Assembly (NCBI RefSeq): GCF_011075055.1
Contig: NC_058147.1
Span: forward strand, 9,858,001 to 9,922,000
From: Mangifera indica
Taxonomy: Eukaryota > Streptophyta > Magnoliopsida > Sapindales > Anacardiaceae
DNA length: 64,000 nucleotides
Reading direction: 5' to 3'
In this document: in pieces, positions 12,301 through 24,510 of the stretch
Layout: each line of letters begins with the position of its first letter
Numbering within the stretch: the stretch's first letter is position 1
Position numbers and translations under genes: made by a program
The notes under the pieces: generated by a model
Seen by the model: only the letters and a program-made list of their open reading frames with translations
What the model was told of the DNA's origin: nothing
Database searches by the model: none

Positions 12301-15300
12301 GAATCAATAGAAAATCTATCTATGATCACTTGCAAGTCATGCTTATGCTCATAAAGACTTTTCTATGTGATGAAAGTCGTAGCAAACCTAGTTGCACTAG
12401 GTGGGATAATTTCTCTCCATCCTTCTTTCTTTCTCAATCAAACTATCAATAATGTATTATTATAAATAAACATTGTCACAAGAGATGCACTTTTGAAATT
12501 CTAACAATGTTATTCATTTCACCAATATCTCTTAAAATCAAATTAATACAATTTGCTACACAAGGTGACCAAATAATATTTTGATATTTTGCAAACAACA
12601 ATCTTCTAGCAACTTTATAATTAGTTTCATTATCAATCACAAAATAGACAATGTTGTTAGGCCCAACCCATAAAACAATTTCCTCAAACAACCCAAATAA
12701 CATGTCCGCCCCTTTTATAACATCAGATGCATTTACTAATTTGATAAAACAAATTCCTTTTAGACAATACACTGAAAAATTTATCAACAAACTATTTGAA
12801 ATGTCCATCTAACCTTTAGCCATAAGTGTACAACCAACATCTTTCTAAATTTTTTTTGTAACTATCAACAAGTAATTGAACTTCGCTTTTTCCATCATTT
12901 AACAAACTCACACGTGCTTCATAATATATTGGTTGCTTATATATAGGAGCAATTGCAATTATGACATCCAACATAGTTTGGAAATAAATAAAATTTAATA
13001 CATTAAAAGGGATGCAAACATCATATAAGAACCTAATAACAACCATGTTGGCTCTCCATTTAGCTTCTTTTCTAGCCAAAACATTTCTTATTAAGGGTTG
13101 AGATCTATTAGTAATCCTTGAAGCAAAAAAGTCACCAACCCCAACTGGTCTTTTTTTTTTTTGAATAATTTGAAAATCTATTTTGTTTTCTAGAAAAGCC
13201 AATATTAGCTTTATTCATATTCATTTGACCTACCCTAATCCCAGATGATGACATTCTTTCACTTTATCTATCTATTGCACATAAATTACAGAATAATAAA
13301 TAACTATAAAAGAAGAGTACCAATTTTATAGATGTGTTTTTATTTATTTATTTATTATATATTATATGAGCATTAAGAATTAAGTCAGAAACTCAAAATC
13401 AATGGAATATTTAATCATTAATAAAAAAAATAATGTAAAAGTTAGGATCTCAAACAAAGTTTGTTACAATAGAATAAACAAGTATGAAATATTTGTAACA
13501 TGAGAAATACTATGCTACCCATTATAGGTACACAAATGTATATACACTTACACGTGTCGTCACATGATTGAGTATTATTTTATCTTTAATTTTAAATCAT
13601 TTAATCATATTATAACACATATAAGTTTGTATATATTTGTATACTCAAATGGATACATATAGTTTTATTGTTGTAGCATAGACATATTATGTTAAGCTAT
13701 TAAATTTCAAACATTACACATGTTCAAGGTTAAATTGTTCAAGTGTGCATAAAACTAGAAGAAAGACAGGTTTATCCCACCATTTTTCAGAATTCAAACA
13801 ATTAACGTGGCTAAAATTTTAGCACATAAAATCGTTACACATGTTCAATTATTTTGGTTGTTCCAGTCTTCATGTATCAATTACACATGATATAACTTGA
13901 AAATTATGTATGCTGTTGAAATAAACTAACAATATTACACACAATAGAAATATTATGATTTGTCATATTAATGTTTATTTCACAAAAAAATATTTATGTG
14001 TGTTCAATTATTTCAATAAACATATAGCAGTTGTTCATCACACATTACACACACAATATGCAAATCATTACTCATAAACTTATACATAACAAAGTCATCG
14101 GAGTTATTACCGGAAGTCATAACCGCATGAACTTGACAATTCACAATGAAGTTTTCGGTAGAAGAAGTCAACTACTTAATGCAAACGAAGAAGAAAACTT
14201 TAGCAGAAGAAGTCAAACATTGTTGACTCACCTTTGTGCGTGGTGGGGCTAAACCAATTTCATCAAAGTCTTGAGATTTTGATAGTTAGCTGTCAGTTTC
14301 GTGCACTGCTGTGTCTGTTAGGGTTAGGGCACAAGATGTGCAACGAATGATTTTGGGAATTTTTTTTTTAATTTCAATTTATATGAACTGGACAATGGGT
14401 GAACCGCAGGAAACTGGAAACCAGCTATGAACTGTCAGTCCACCTACGGTCCAACCCGAAAAATTGCATAAAACAGTTTTTCTTATAAAGTAATTGCCTG
14501 AACCACCACTTCACAGTCTGGCCGGTCCAATTTTGCAAACCTTGGATAAAGCATCAAAAAACTTATAAATGTACAACAACAAATAAATGATAAGTAATTT
14601 TTTGACAAGTCTACAAAAAAGAATTATTAAGTATGAATATTTTCAGTAGGAGAATAAAATTCTTCTAGAATGCCTAAGGGCCACCCCTCCTAAGCATACG
14701 TGCATTCAGCCAACATGTTAGATGTTGTAAGAAGAAAAACCACGTAGGAGTTAATTGGAAGGATCTATCATAATTAAGTTTGAGGGAACTAAAATTAAGT
14801 TTTAACCAAACAAATCTCAATAAAGATGAGAGTTAGAGCACTTTACTCATTAAATATCTTCTCTGCTTTATTCATATTTGTAATATCCTTTGTGACCCTG
14901 TTCAACTTGATGTCATTACTTTTTTCCACAAAAAAAAAAAAAAAAGGTTATTGATTTTATGGGAGGTAATAAGAAATATATAATATTTTTTAAATAAAAG
15001 GCACTCTTAAAAATTATTAATTTTATAAAGGAGGTTTAAAACCGATAAATTTATAATATTGAAATTCTTTAAAATTAATTGAAATTTACTCTTTTCTTCT
15101 AAAACTTTCTAAAAGTCTTTACAATATAAAAATATTTATATATCTCATCAATCAATATTATTATAAGAAATATGATTTATGTTAAGATATTATTTGTTAA
15201 AACTAATATCGATATCTTGAGTTGTAAAATACTATTTTCCTTTTCTTATTTATTTCTAATAATGTGTGTTCTTTTATTATATTTCATTTAATTATATTAA

Positions 15301-18300
15301 TATATATTGGTGGAATATATTATTAATATTATTTATTTATATTATAATTGTAAAAATTACCCATTTAAATTGTTTTGAGGCTGAAATAAAATTTCACATA
15401 AATAATAGTAAGAGATATTCAAATAATTTATTCAAATTACTTTAAGTAGGGTTGGATTAGAGCCGAATTGAGCCCAAACAAGGTGATTCTTGTTTTAAAC
15501 TTGTTTTTGGGGCAGCTCAACTTGGGCTTAACTCGAATTGTGTTTGGCTTCCTTCATGGATTGGGAGTTCGTGTTCGGCTCAAGTTCATGTAAATAAGCT
15601 GAACTTGGCTTAGGTTAGCCAAACTCATTCGCTTAAATTTGGTTCACTTGTGGCTTGAGCAGTGTAGTTTAAATTTATTTTTGCTCAAGCTCAAGTTCGA
15701 GTTTGTATATGTCAAGCTCGAATCCAAGGCTCATGATTGGTTTTTAAATATATTTTAACTTGTGTTCGGGCTCAAATTCGTATATGTCAGGTTGAAGTTC
15801 GAATTCGTTCAAACAAAACTTGTATCAAGCTTGAGCAAGCTCACTGCGAATTTAGCCTTAACTTTATGTTTAAAATAAATTATTTATTATTTTTAGTTAA
15901 TGAACATGATTTAATAATTAACATAGTGAAAAGTAAATAGAAATGAATAATTATTTCATCGATGTGGGTTGGATTCAGATTGGATTGACCCAAACATGAT
16001 ATAAACAACAATTTGTGTCAAAAAAACTCTATTCCAACATAGTTCTTTAACGTATCAAGTAAAATTAATGGATCATATTACAAATTATCAGCTCTGTTAA
16101 TTTTACTTTATGGTTATATTTATGTATTATTTTTTTTCTAGTCAGGATAAATATACTTCAATAGTGGATTATAGTTATGTGATAGCTATAATATCAAGAC
16201 TTTAATTATTATACGTTGTATATCCTTTATTTTTTAAAATTAAAATAAGTTATAAATTAATCTTAAAATTTAATTATTTGATGTTTCAATTGTAGGCCTG
16301 AATCAAAACTTATACAGAAAATTATTAAAGTTGTTATGAAGAGATTGAATAATATGTCTTCTGGTTATGAGAACTTGGTTGGAGTAGCAATGAAGATTCA
16401 AACAATTAAATCTTTATTATCTAATGACTCGAATAAAGTGTGCAAAGTAGGGATTTGGGGCATGGGCGGTATCGGCAAAACAACTATTGCCAATGCAGTC
16501 TTCAACGAAATTTCGAGTCAGTTTGAAGGTTCTTATTTCATTCAAAATGTTAGGGAAGAATCGGAGAAACGTGGACTAATTCAGTTGCAGGAAAAACTTC
16601 TTTCTACAATATTAGAGGAGGAACGCCCCAATATAAGGCATGCTTCCACAATAGAAAGACTTAAGAGGAAAAAGCTTCTCTTTGTTTTTGATGATGTAAC
16701 ACATATACATCAAATAAATGAATTGATTGGAGACCTTGAAAACTTGGGCACAGGAAGTCAAATCATTATAACAACAAGAGATAAACAAGTACTTGTAAGT
16801 TGTAAAGTGGATCATGCCAACATATATGAGGTTGAAGGGTTGTATGCTGCTGAATCTTTTTGGCTTTTTTGTCAATATGCCTTCAAACAAAACCATCCCA
16901 TCGATAAAGAATACACAAAGCTGTCAAATAGAGTTCTACGTTATGCTAAAGGTGTGCCATTAGCTCTTACAATTTTGGGTTCTTTTCTATGTGATAGGGG
17001 AAAACATGAATGGGAAAGTACATTGGAAAAATTAAAAAATTGTCCACATCAAGATATCCAAACAGTGCTTAAGATAAGTTATGATGGATTAGATGTTGAA
17101 GAAAAGAAATTATTTCTAGATATTGCATGCTTTTTTAATGGATGGAAAGAACATGTAGTTCGTCAATTCTCATCAAGTATTGGACTGACAGTACTTATTG
17201 ATAAGGCTCTCATAACTATTTCATATGAAACTGTAAGAATACATGATTTGCTTCAAGAAATGGGCATGGAAATTGTTCGACAAGAATCCTTGAATAAACT
17301 GGGTGAACGTAGTCGATTGTGGCTTGATAATAATGTCTATGATGTATTGAACAAGAACAAGGTATGTACCAAAAAAATTAGCTTTCAGCTTCTATTTTAT
17401 ACCAATTGTTATATCTAGGAGATTATCATTTTAATTTTAAAGTACAATTAGAAGTCTTAGGTTTCTTTCATTTTGATAGAGAAAAATTGTGGGAAAATGT
17501 ATTCAACAAATTAAAAAAAAAAAACCTCATGCATATTTCCTCTTACATTAGTTCTTGTGGTAACGGGCTTGGGGTGGTTCTTCTGGGAGGAATATCTATT
17601 TATTTAAAGTAATTGTGTTGTTAACTCATCATTTTGATTTTGATTATAGGGAACTGATAAAATACAAGGCGTACGATTTAATATGTCTGAAATAAGAGTG
17701 ACACTCTTAAATCCTCATGCTTTCTCAAAGATGGATTATCTAAGATTATTGATAGTGGATACGTCAAACTACAAGGGCAAATATAATAATGTGCATGGTT
17801 TTGAAGGTCTGCAATCTGATTTCACAGAATTAAGATGCCTCTTCTGGGATTTTTATCCATTCCGATCACTGCCTTCGAAATTTTATCCTCAGAACCTTGT
17901 TGTACTTAAAATGCGTCACAGCAAGCTTAAACAACCATGGACTGATATCAAGGTATATATATGTTGATTTCATATGATAATTTTCATTTATATATTTTCA
18001 ATATTAGATTTTCTAATTTGTCCTTGTAAATTTTAATTATTTTTTTGTTACAGGATCTTGCTAATTTGAAATTGATTGACCTAAGTCACTCAAAGCATCT
18101 ATTTGAACTTCCAGACCTCTCAGAGGCTCAAAACCTGGAGTGTTTAATTCTAGAAGATTGTACAAGTTTGTCTGAGATCATTCCTCCAACTCGGAATCTC
18201 AATAAACTTGTCAGTTTGAATCTAAGAAACTGCAAAAGCCTTACCAGTCTTCCAACTGGACTTCAATCCAAGTCTTTAAAAGATGTTATTCTCTCAGGCT

Positions 18301-20923
18301 GCTCTAATCTCAAGACTTGTCCAATGATCGCATGTAATATGGAACGGTTGTGTTTGGATGGAACTGCGATAAAAGAATTATCTTCTTCCATTGAAAGTTC
18401 TTCCAGACTAGTTGAATTGAATCTTAAGGATTGTTTGAGGCTTGAAAGTCTTCCAAGCAGTGTTTGTAATTTGGAATCTCTTCAACAACTTGATCTTTCT
18501 GGTTTGTTAACGGTAAAGTTTGTTCTAGGGATCCCGCACAATATAAAAGAGTTAAATTTAGAAGGAACTGCGATAAAAGAGCTGCCTTCAACAATTGACA
18601 ATGCATCCCGTCTTGAAAGATTGAGTCTAAAAGATTGTTCAAGCCTTGTGAATCTTCCAAACGGCATTTGTAAATTGAAGTCTCTCAAATATATTTGTAT
18701 CTCTGGTTGTTCGAAACTTGACAGATTGCCAGAAGACATAGGATATTTAGAAAGTTTGGAAACGCTTGAAGCTACTGGAAATTCTAAGGACTGTTTAAGG
18801 CTTGAAAGTCTTCCAAGCAGCATCCATAATTTAAATCTTCGATTTCTCAATCTTTCTGGTTTGGTTTACCTAAAGATCGTTCCAGAGTTCCCACGGAGGA
18901 TAGAAGAGTTATATTTAGATGGAACTGCGGTAGAACAATTGTCTTCATCAATTGAGAATGCATCCAATCTAGTAAGATTGAGTCTTAAAGATTGTTCAAG
19001 CCTTAGAAGTCTTCCAAACGGTATGTCCAAGTTGAAATCTCTTAAATATATTTGTATCTCTGGTTGTTTAAAGCTTCATACATTGCCTGAAGATATTGGA
19101 CATTTGCAAAGTTTGGAAGTGCTGGAAGCTAATGGAACTTCTATAGGGAAAATACCTTCATCTATGACGGGCCCGCTATCACCAGGTCAATCAGGTTTGC
19201 AATTTTTAAGGAGATTGAACTTGAATCACTGCAGTCTTACACAGTTGCCCAATAATCTTGACCGGATATCCTTGCTCAGAGAGTTAGAATTAGAAGGAAA
19301 CAATTTTGAGAACCTACCAGCAAGCATCGTGAACCTTTCTAAGTTAAAGCTCCTTAACATACGTGTTTGCAATAGGCTTAAGTCTTTACCGAAGCTTCCG
19401 AGTAATATAGAAGAACTTAGGGCAGATAATTGCAAAAGGCTGAAAGCAATTTCAGGTTTGAAAAATCTTAATCAAAGACATTGCGGAAGGAAACTCAGCT
19501 TCCCTAATTGCGTCAGTCTGAATTGGAATGCAGTCAGAGACATATTTCATGATGCTGCATTGGATTTGTACTCAGATGAATTTGAAGTATTCAAATATGA
19601 AAAGGTATCATTCAGTGTATCTCAATTTCCTTTTCTTATATAAAAACAAAAGACATGATATTAAAATTAACCATTTTTATGTATGATAAATGTATTAGGT
19701 TGCTGGCAAGCCACAAGGTCTTATGTGTTTCCCAGGAAGCGAAATTCCCGAATGGTTTAACATTCAAAGTAGTGGATCTGTCATAGAGTTACCAGAAGGT
19801 TCATTCAACCATAAGAAATTTCTGGGTTTTGTCTTCTGTGTCATTGTCAAAGGCCAAGGTTCAAGTAATTTCTTGAATGTTGAGTATGAGTTTCTCGTGA
19901 AATGCCAAAATGAATACATGACATTTGATAAAAAACTGCTTTCCGTTGGACCGACGAATATTAAATCGGATCACGTGTTACTGGGGTACAATTGCAATAC
20001 ATGTGAAGTTTTTGAATTCTCCTGCGACACGGAGGCCATTATCACTTTCACACCTGAGCAAAAAAATAAAACCAAATCTGGGGTCAAAAGGATAAAGAAG
20101 TGCGGGGTCCGTTTGGTGTTCACTCAAGAATTTAATGAACCCATGACAAGATCAACATGTACCATCATTGATGAAGAGGAAGTGCAAGAGGAAGCATATT
20201 CTGTCTCCAAAGGGTTTAGATCTTCAAATTTCTTTAAAGGTGAATCTAGCTCAAGGTATATATACCTTTTTTATTGCCTATAATTAAGCATTTGTTTCTT
20301 CTTTAAAATATGTTTTCTAGTAAAGTTATATTATATACTTAATATGTTTTCTAGTAAAGTTATAATATATACTGAATATGTTTTATCTTTCCTGATACCA
20401 TAAGATACTCTATAATCGATGAAGAGCATAAGGAAGCATACTCCAAGGGATTTAAATCTTCAAATTTCTTTATAGGAGAATCTAGCTCAAGGTAATTAAA
20501 TAACATACGTACCTTCTATACTGTCTATGATTAAGTAATGGTTTCTTTAAAAATATGATTTCCCGTAATCTTATATATGGATTAAAATAGGTTTTATCTT
20601 TTCCTGATACATATGAATTGCATTGATTATGTTTGATCTTTATTTCTAATATATCCTTTTTGTTTCGCTATATTATGAATTTGGATGAGAAAAGTTCTGG
20701 GTTGCATCAACTACAACACGAGGAGGAAGAAGTGGAAGAGTTCAATCCAAGTGCAAATAATTTCAACCCAAGCCCCAATGAATCCAGTAGATTTACTTCT
20801 GATTTGAATGAAATTCCTCAATATTTAATTGGATCAACAAGGGATAAGACAGGCACAAATAGGCTGAACCCTGCAGACAATGATGGGGTAAAACTGAAAG
20901 GATGTGGCTGCGTAATTTTATGA
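9368..20923 (+). CDS. TNL-1: TIR-NBS-LRR immune receptor with C-terminal CaaX box
   Basis: Intracellular immune receptor; TIR domains of this class cleave NAD+ on activation (family knowledge). Proposed exons: 9368-9846, 16296-17361, 17650-17952, 18054-19604, 19699-20255, 20405-20491, 20695-20923. All junctions are GT/AG, phases agree, and the frame is open for 1423 residues. Start is the ATG at 9368, just before ASSSRPQ. TIR (residues 8-160): YDVFLSFRGEDTR, DDGLRIGDRIP, SKWCLEEL with the catalytic-type Glu. NB-ARC: P-loop GMGGIGKTT (~215), kinase-2 LLFVFDDV (~289), GVPLAL (~379), LFLDIACFF, and IHD in place of MHD (~475). Exon 4 holds leucine-rich repeats; exon 5 (CFPGSEIPEWF, SDHVLLGY, KCGVRLVF) is a C-JID domain. 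Exons 6-7 form an acidic tail ending GCGCVIL, a CaaX motif. Intron 1 (6.4 kb) contains a hAT transposon. Mirror-image sister of TNL-2. Only the splice choice at exon 7 is uncertain. Confidence 0.9.
10238..10345. repeat. 27-bp perfect inverted repeat in TNL-1 intron 1
   Basis: 10238-10264 (ACAAATAAGACCACAATTAA...) is the exact reverse complement of 10319-10345, with a 54-base loop. The right arm has a counterpart in intron 1 of TNL-2 (around 56020), the left arm does not look ancestral there. A local inverted duplication specific to TNL-1 is likely. Confidence 0.7.
10561..14544 (-). mobile_element. hAT transposon in intron 1 of TNL-1
   Basis: Ends are CAAGGTTTTAAG (left) and the inverse of CAAGGTTTGCAAAATTGG (right); the first 8 bases are identical and the following bases partly so. 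The flanks are GATAAAAC (10553-10560) and GATAAAGC (14545-14552), an 8-bp target duplication with one mismatch, which is the hAT hallmark. Inside is a minus-strand hAT transposase pseudogene (about 13260-11650). Length 3984 bp. The corresponding intron of TNL-2 is only 1.39 kb and lacks it, so insertion probably followed the gene duplication. Confidence 0.8.
11650..13260 (-). pseudogene. hAT transposase remnant (DUF659 and hATC regions)
   Basis: Three open pieces on the minus strand in family order. 13202-12816 is poorly diagnostic but contains a helix-rich DUF659 start (ANMVVIRFLYDVCIPFNVLN). 12808-12476 has NFSVYCLKGICFIKLVNASD, GPNNIVYFVIDNETNYKVA and IIWSPCVANCINLIL, the DUF659 core with its VxDNxxNY and PCxAHCxxLxL motifs. 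12335-11787 has ALEYVYDGMHKTR and KLRWERTLCRGIHITTYCL, the segment before the hATC dimerisation domain. Stops and shifts separate them, and the C-terminal dimerisation block is missing, so it is non-functional. It sits inside the element at 10561-14544. Confidence 0.75.
14553..16295. other. 3' part of TNL-1 intron 1
   Basis: Much of this aligns with intron 1 of TNL-2 in reverse (for example 15230-15420 against about 55560-55750), so it is ancestral intron. Segment 15440-15870 is richer in GC and built of repeated phrases such as CTCAAGTTCGAGTTTG and is not evident in TNL-2; it may be a small inserted repeat. The exon 2 acceptor is TTGTAG at 16290-16295. Confidence 0.5.
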
Positions 20924-21575
20924 TGAAGATTAACCACAACCTAAAGAAGTCAAATTCTAATGAAGAGCGAAGCCTGTACCTTGTATTACTTTCAGTTTTA
21001 TGAATATATTGGTAAGTTTTTTGTTCTCAATTTTTATGTCTTGTTCCTTAATATTCAGTAAGTGCAGAAACTGATGATATTTCTGCTAAGAATCAGATGT
21101 ATCAATGTTTTCTTTTTTATTGTTCGTTATTTATTTAACTACGTCTGATTTGTTATTTGTTAGATTACATTTATATATAGTTAAAAAAATGTTTAAAGTA
21201 TATTTTATTTATATTTGCAAACACAGTAAGTTGTTTTGAGAATAATTTATCACACTTTTTCCAGTCAAACAGAAAAACTCAATTTCATTTGATCAATATG
21301 ACTGTTTGGTGTAAAACTATTAAGATACAATAATGTGTAACTACTTTGAATACATAAATCGTTATACACTTTATATGTATCATTATATGAATGAATGATT
21401 TTGAAATAAAGATAAAATAGTATTCGATCATATAATAAGTTTATTCATTTATGTATTTAAAGTAGGTATTTGTAGTATTGCTCATTAAGATGTGCTAATA
21501 TATCATGCTTAAATGGAAAACCCATGATCCATAATTAACGGTCACACGATGAGTTTGAGTTTGGATTCAGAAGGC
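20924..21575 (+). other. 3' UTR and downstream flank of TNL-1
   Basis: Aligns closely with the reverse complement of about 43177-43880 beyond TNL-2: the first 90 bases after the stop codon, and later blocks such as the one starting GGAAAACCCATGATCC at 21514. The homology stops near 21575, marking the end of the continuous duplicated arm. No poly(A) signal can be chosen with confidence. Confidence 0.6.
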
Positions 21576-22299
21576 TGTCGAGGATGTTGATGATACAAGA
21601 AGGGAAGACGCCAAGGCACTCTGACAGCAGCCACTAAGCCAGTTCAACATTGATGCATGCCCAGGGTACTAAAATCTGTTCTAAACAAAGAAGACATGTT
21701 TAAATTCACGCTGAATCTGTATCTTGCATTTGGCTGTGCGTTTAGTGACCTGTATTTATGTCGATTACCTGGTTTTTTTTTTAATATTGTTACAAATGAT
21801 GTTGAATCTCTTAGCAACGATGACTTCAAAACTGTAACCTGCTGTCACCTGTAACAAAACTAGCTGTTCTGGATTTCAAAGTTCAACTCTGGGATGCTGA
21901 GCCTCCAGAACTCGTAAGCAAGAGCCTTTTGTGATCATGATAAATTATTCCTCCGTTCTTAATGGCCTAATTATAAACATCATTGTTATTTTCCGAATGT
22001 AGGTAAGGAACTTGAACTCTGAACACAAAAAAGTAAAAACTATGTCATTGAACTACTGGAATGATCGCAATTTAATGTCAAGAGGCCTCGATAAATCTAT
22101 TGGCAGTTTAATTTCTTTCTGTCTTTTATGGAGTATGGATATATGCATTTATTTCCCCTGCGGCTATTCTAATTGCTTTCATGGAGTATGGATATCTACA
22201 ATTATTTCCTCTCTAGCTATTCTAATTGTTGAAATCACATACTGACTTTTATGATCCTACCATGTTCTTATTTGCATTTAAAGCACGAGGCAATGTCAC
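21576..22299. other. Unassigned sequence between TNL-1 and the MULE
   Basis: Open frames of 60-77 codons occur on both strands, without recognisable motifs. There is no counterpart in the right-hand arm. I see nothing that supports a gene. Confidence 0.3.
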
Positions 22300-22749
22300 C
22301 TCTTGCATAAAAATGCCCAAATTCCTTATTCCCAAGCAAAAATGCCCATAATTTTTTTTAAAATATCAAAATTACCCTTCCTCTCATATATATAAATGCC
22401 CTTACTCACTAAATTCGATTCGAAAAAGACTATTCGTGGAAAATAAATATTGAGTTGGGGGGAAAAGTTACTTTTTTGAAATTGCAGTGGCGCTAATAGA
22501 TTAGAAAATTATTGAAGAGGCAAGGGATAAATATTGGATAGTAGAAATTTTTTTAGGGGGTAAATTGATAGTTTTCATACCTAAGGTTTCTCGACGTGTA
22601 GTTTTTGAATTTTATATCCGTTTTTTTCTGTTTTAGGGTTTTTCAATATATAGTTTTCAAAATTAAGATTTGTTATTTTGATTTTTGTGCTTTTTGACAC
22701 ATTTTACGATGTAATGACGTAATTTCAGCTCAAGATTTCGGTTTTTTCG

Positions 22750-23720
22750 TTTATAGGATATATTGATTTGTATTTTTCAGATTTCTAAACGATTTTTCGA
22801 TTAGTGACATTCTTACGTATTTCAACTGATAGAGTTCGAATTTTAATTCTATTTTTTCGATTTTTGTAGTTTTAGGATAAATCGAGTCTTTTTTTCAGAT
22901 TTTTTAACGATTTTTTGATTATTCACATTCTATGAGATTTCAACGTATAAAATTTGAATTTTATTTTCGTTTTTTCAAATTTCACCATTTTATGATATAT
23001 CGATTCGTATTTTCCAGATTTTCGAATAATTTTTGAATTATTGATATTCTAGGGTATTTCAACATTTAGAATTTGAATTTCAGTTTTGTTTTTTTGAATT
23101 TAACTGTTTTAGGATATATCGACTCGTATTTTGAAGATTTCTAAATGATTTTTTGATTATTGACATTTTATGGTATTTTAAAGTATAGAATGCGAATTTT
23201 AGTTTTGTTTTTTCGATTTTCGTCGTTTCAGGATATATTGATTCGTATTTTCAGATTTTCGGCTGATTTTTTTGTTGTTAATATTCTAGGGTATTTCAAT
23301 GTATAGAATTTGAATTTCATTTCTATTTTTTCGAATTTCACCTTTTAAAGATATATCGACTCGTATTTCTCAGATTTTCGAATGATTTTTCGATTGTTGA
23401 CATTCTAGGGTATTTCAACGTTTAGAATTCGAATTTCAATTCTGTTTTTTCAAATTTCACCGTTTTAAGATATATCGACTCGTATTTTGAAGATTTTCGA
23501 ATGATTTTTCGATTATTGATATTTTATGGTATTTGAAAGTATAGAATTCGAATTTCAGTTCTGTTTTTTCGATTTTCTTCTTTTTAGAATATATCGATTC
23601 GTATTTTTAGATTTTTGGTTGATTTTTCTATTGTTAACATTCTAGGGTATTTCAACGTAGAGAATTCAAATTTTATTTTTGTTTTTCTGAATTTCACCGT
23701 TTTAGGATATATCGACTCAT
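22750..23720 (+). repeat. Tandem array of ~118-bp diverged units (left MULE terminus)
   Basis: The phrase GATATATCGACTCGTATTTT or a variant recurs roughly every 118 bases (near 22767, 22874, 22993, 23112, 23231, 23350, 23468, 23587, 23706). Each unit also contains GGGTATTTCAACG-type and GAATTTCACCGTTTTA-type phrases. About nine units, each considerably diverged. They are repeated in inverse orientation at 28400-29600. Confidence 0.75.
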
Positions 23721-23899
23721 GTTTGATAGTAACATCACTCAAATCACATATAAAATGAAATTAAATACATATCCATATATAATGACAGATAAAGTACATC
23801 GTACACATATGCACATACAATAAATATATACATAAGAACATATGAAAAACGATAAATAAATAACAAACTAACTAAATATACACTCGTAAGCTACTCGAT

Positions 23900-24510
23900 A
23901 CAGTGAAAATACAACTGCAACGCTAAACGTTGATGCATGGAGGTAGACGACTCTCGGGGAAAATCGACACTCCGTGACAACGCCAAACACTCAAAAAATC
24001 GTAACATAAAAATGCCACAATCACCAGAGCCCTCCCCCTGCTGAGGGACATCCGTCGCTCGATATAACGCGAGGGGATCATGTCATGGAGTCTGCCCAAA
24101 AGATATCCAAAAGCTCGTCGCCTCTAATAATGTGGGTATGAATGCCATGTATGGTCGCATCCGCTGCTCCAAACATCCCATATTCCTCGAATATGATTCC
24201 TCTGAATCATACACCGTAATCGACCACTCACGAAAATCTATAACTTCGGTCACCCAATATGCATAGTCGAAGTTTATAGGGATATAAACCTATAAACAGT
24301 GACAAAATACAATTGATTATAAACTAATTCAACGTAAAATGTTATGAAAATACATATATACTATACCTTATCGACCATCCCCTATGGTTTGTAAAACAAT
24401 CTCGGGGTGTACACTGCCTCAACCATCCTCATGAAAAGGGCCAAAAACTCGAACTCCTCATATGGTGTGGTTTGCCAACTCTTCTAGGCCATCTCAATAT
24501 GACCTCCAAA
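23900..24510 (-). pseudogene. Ulp1-type C48 cysteine protease domain, decayed
   Basis: The minus-strand translation contains DYAYWVTEVIDFREWSITVY followed by DSEESYSR, then VPQQGEGSGDCGIFMLRFFE. This is the catalytic core of SUMO-protease (Ulp1, peptidase C48) sequences carried by plant MULEs, with the Asp (VID), Gln (PQQ) and Cys (GDCG) present. The usual catalytic His before W is replaced by Tyr (AYW instead of xHW), and a stop codon lies between the two blocks (before HDPLALY). Hydrolase activity is therefore not expected. Confidence 0.7.

Noticed and set aside
18424..18850. Minus-strand open frames over the TNL-1 LRR exon
   Set aside because: Shadows of the LRR coding sequence; the mirrored frame in TNL-2 confirms that they follow the repeats.
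22750..23720. Regular repeats as a CRISPR array
   Set aside because: Units of ~118 bp are diverged throughout, with no constant repeat and variable spacer pattern, and the host is a plant.
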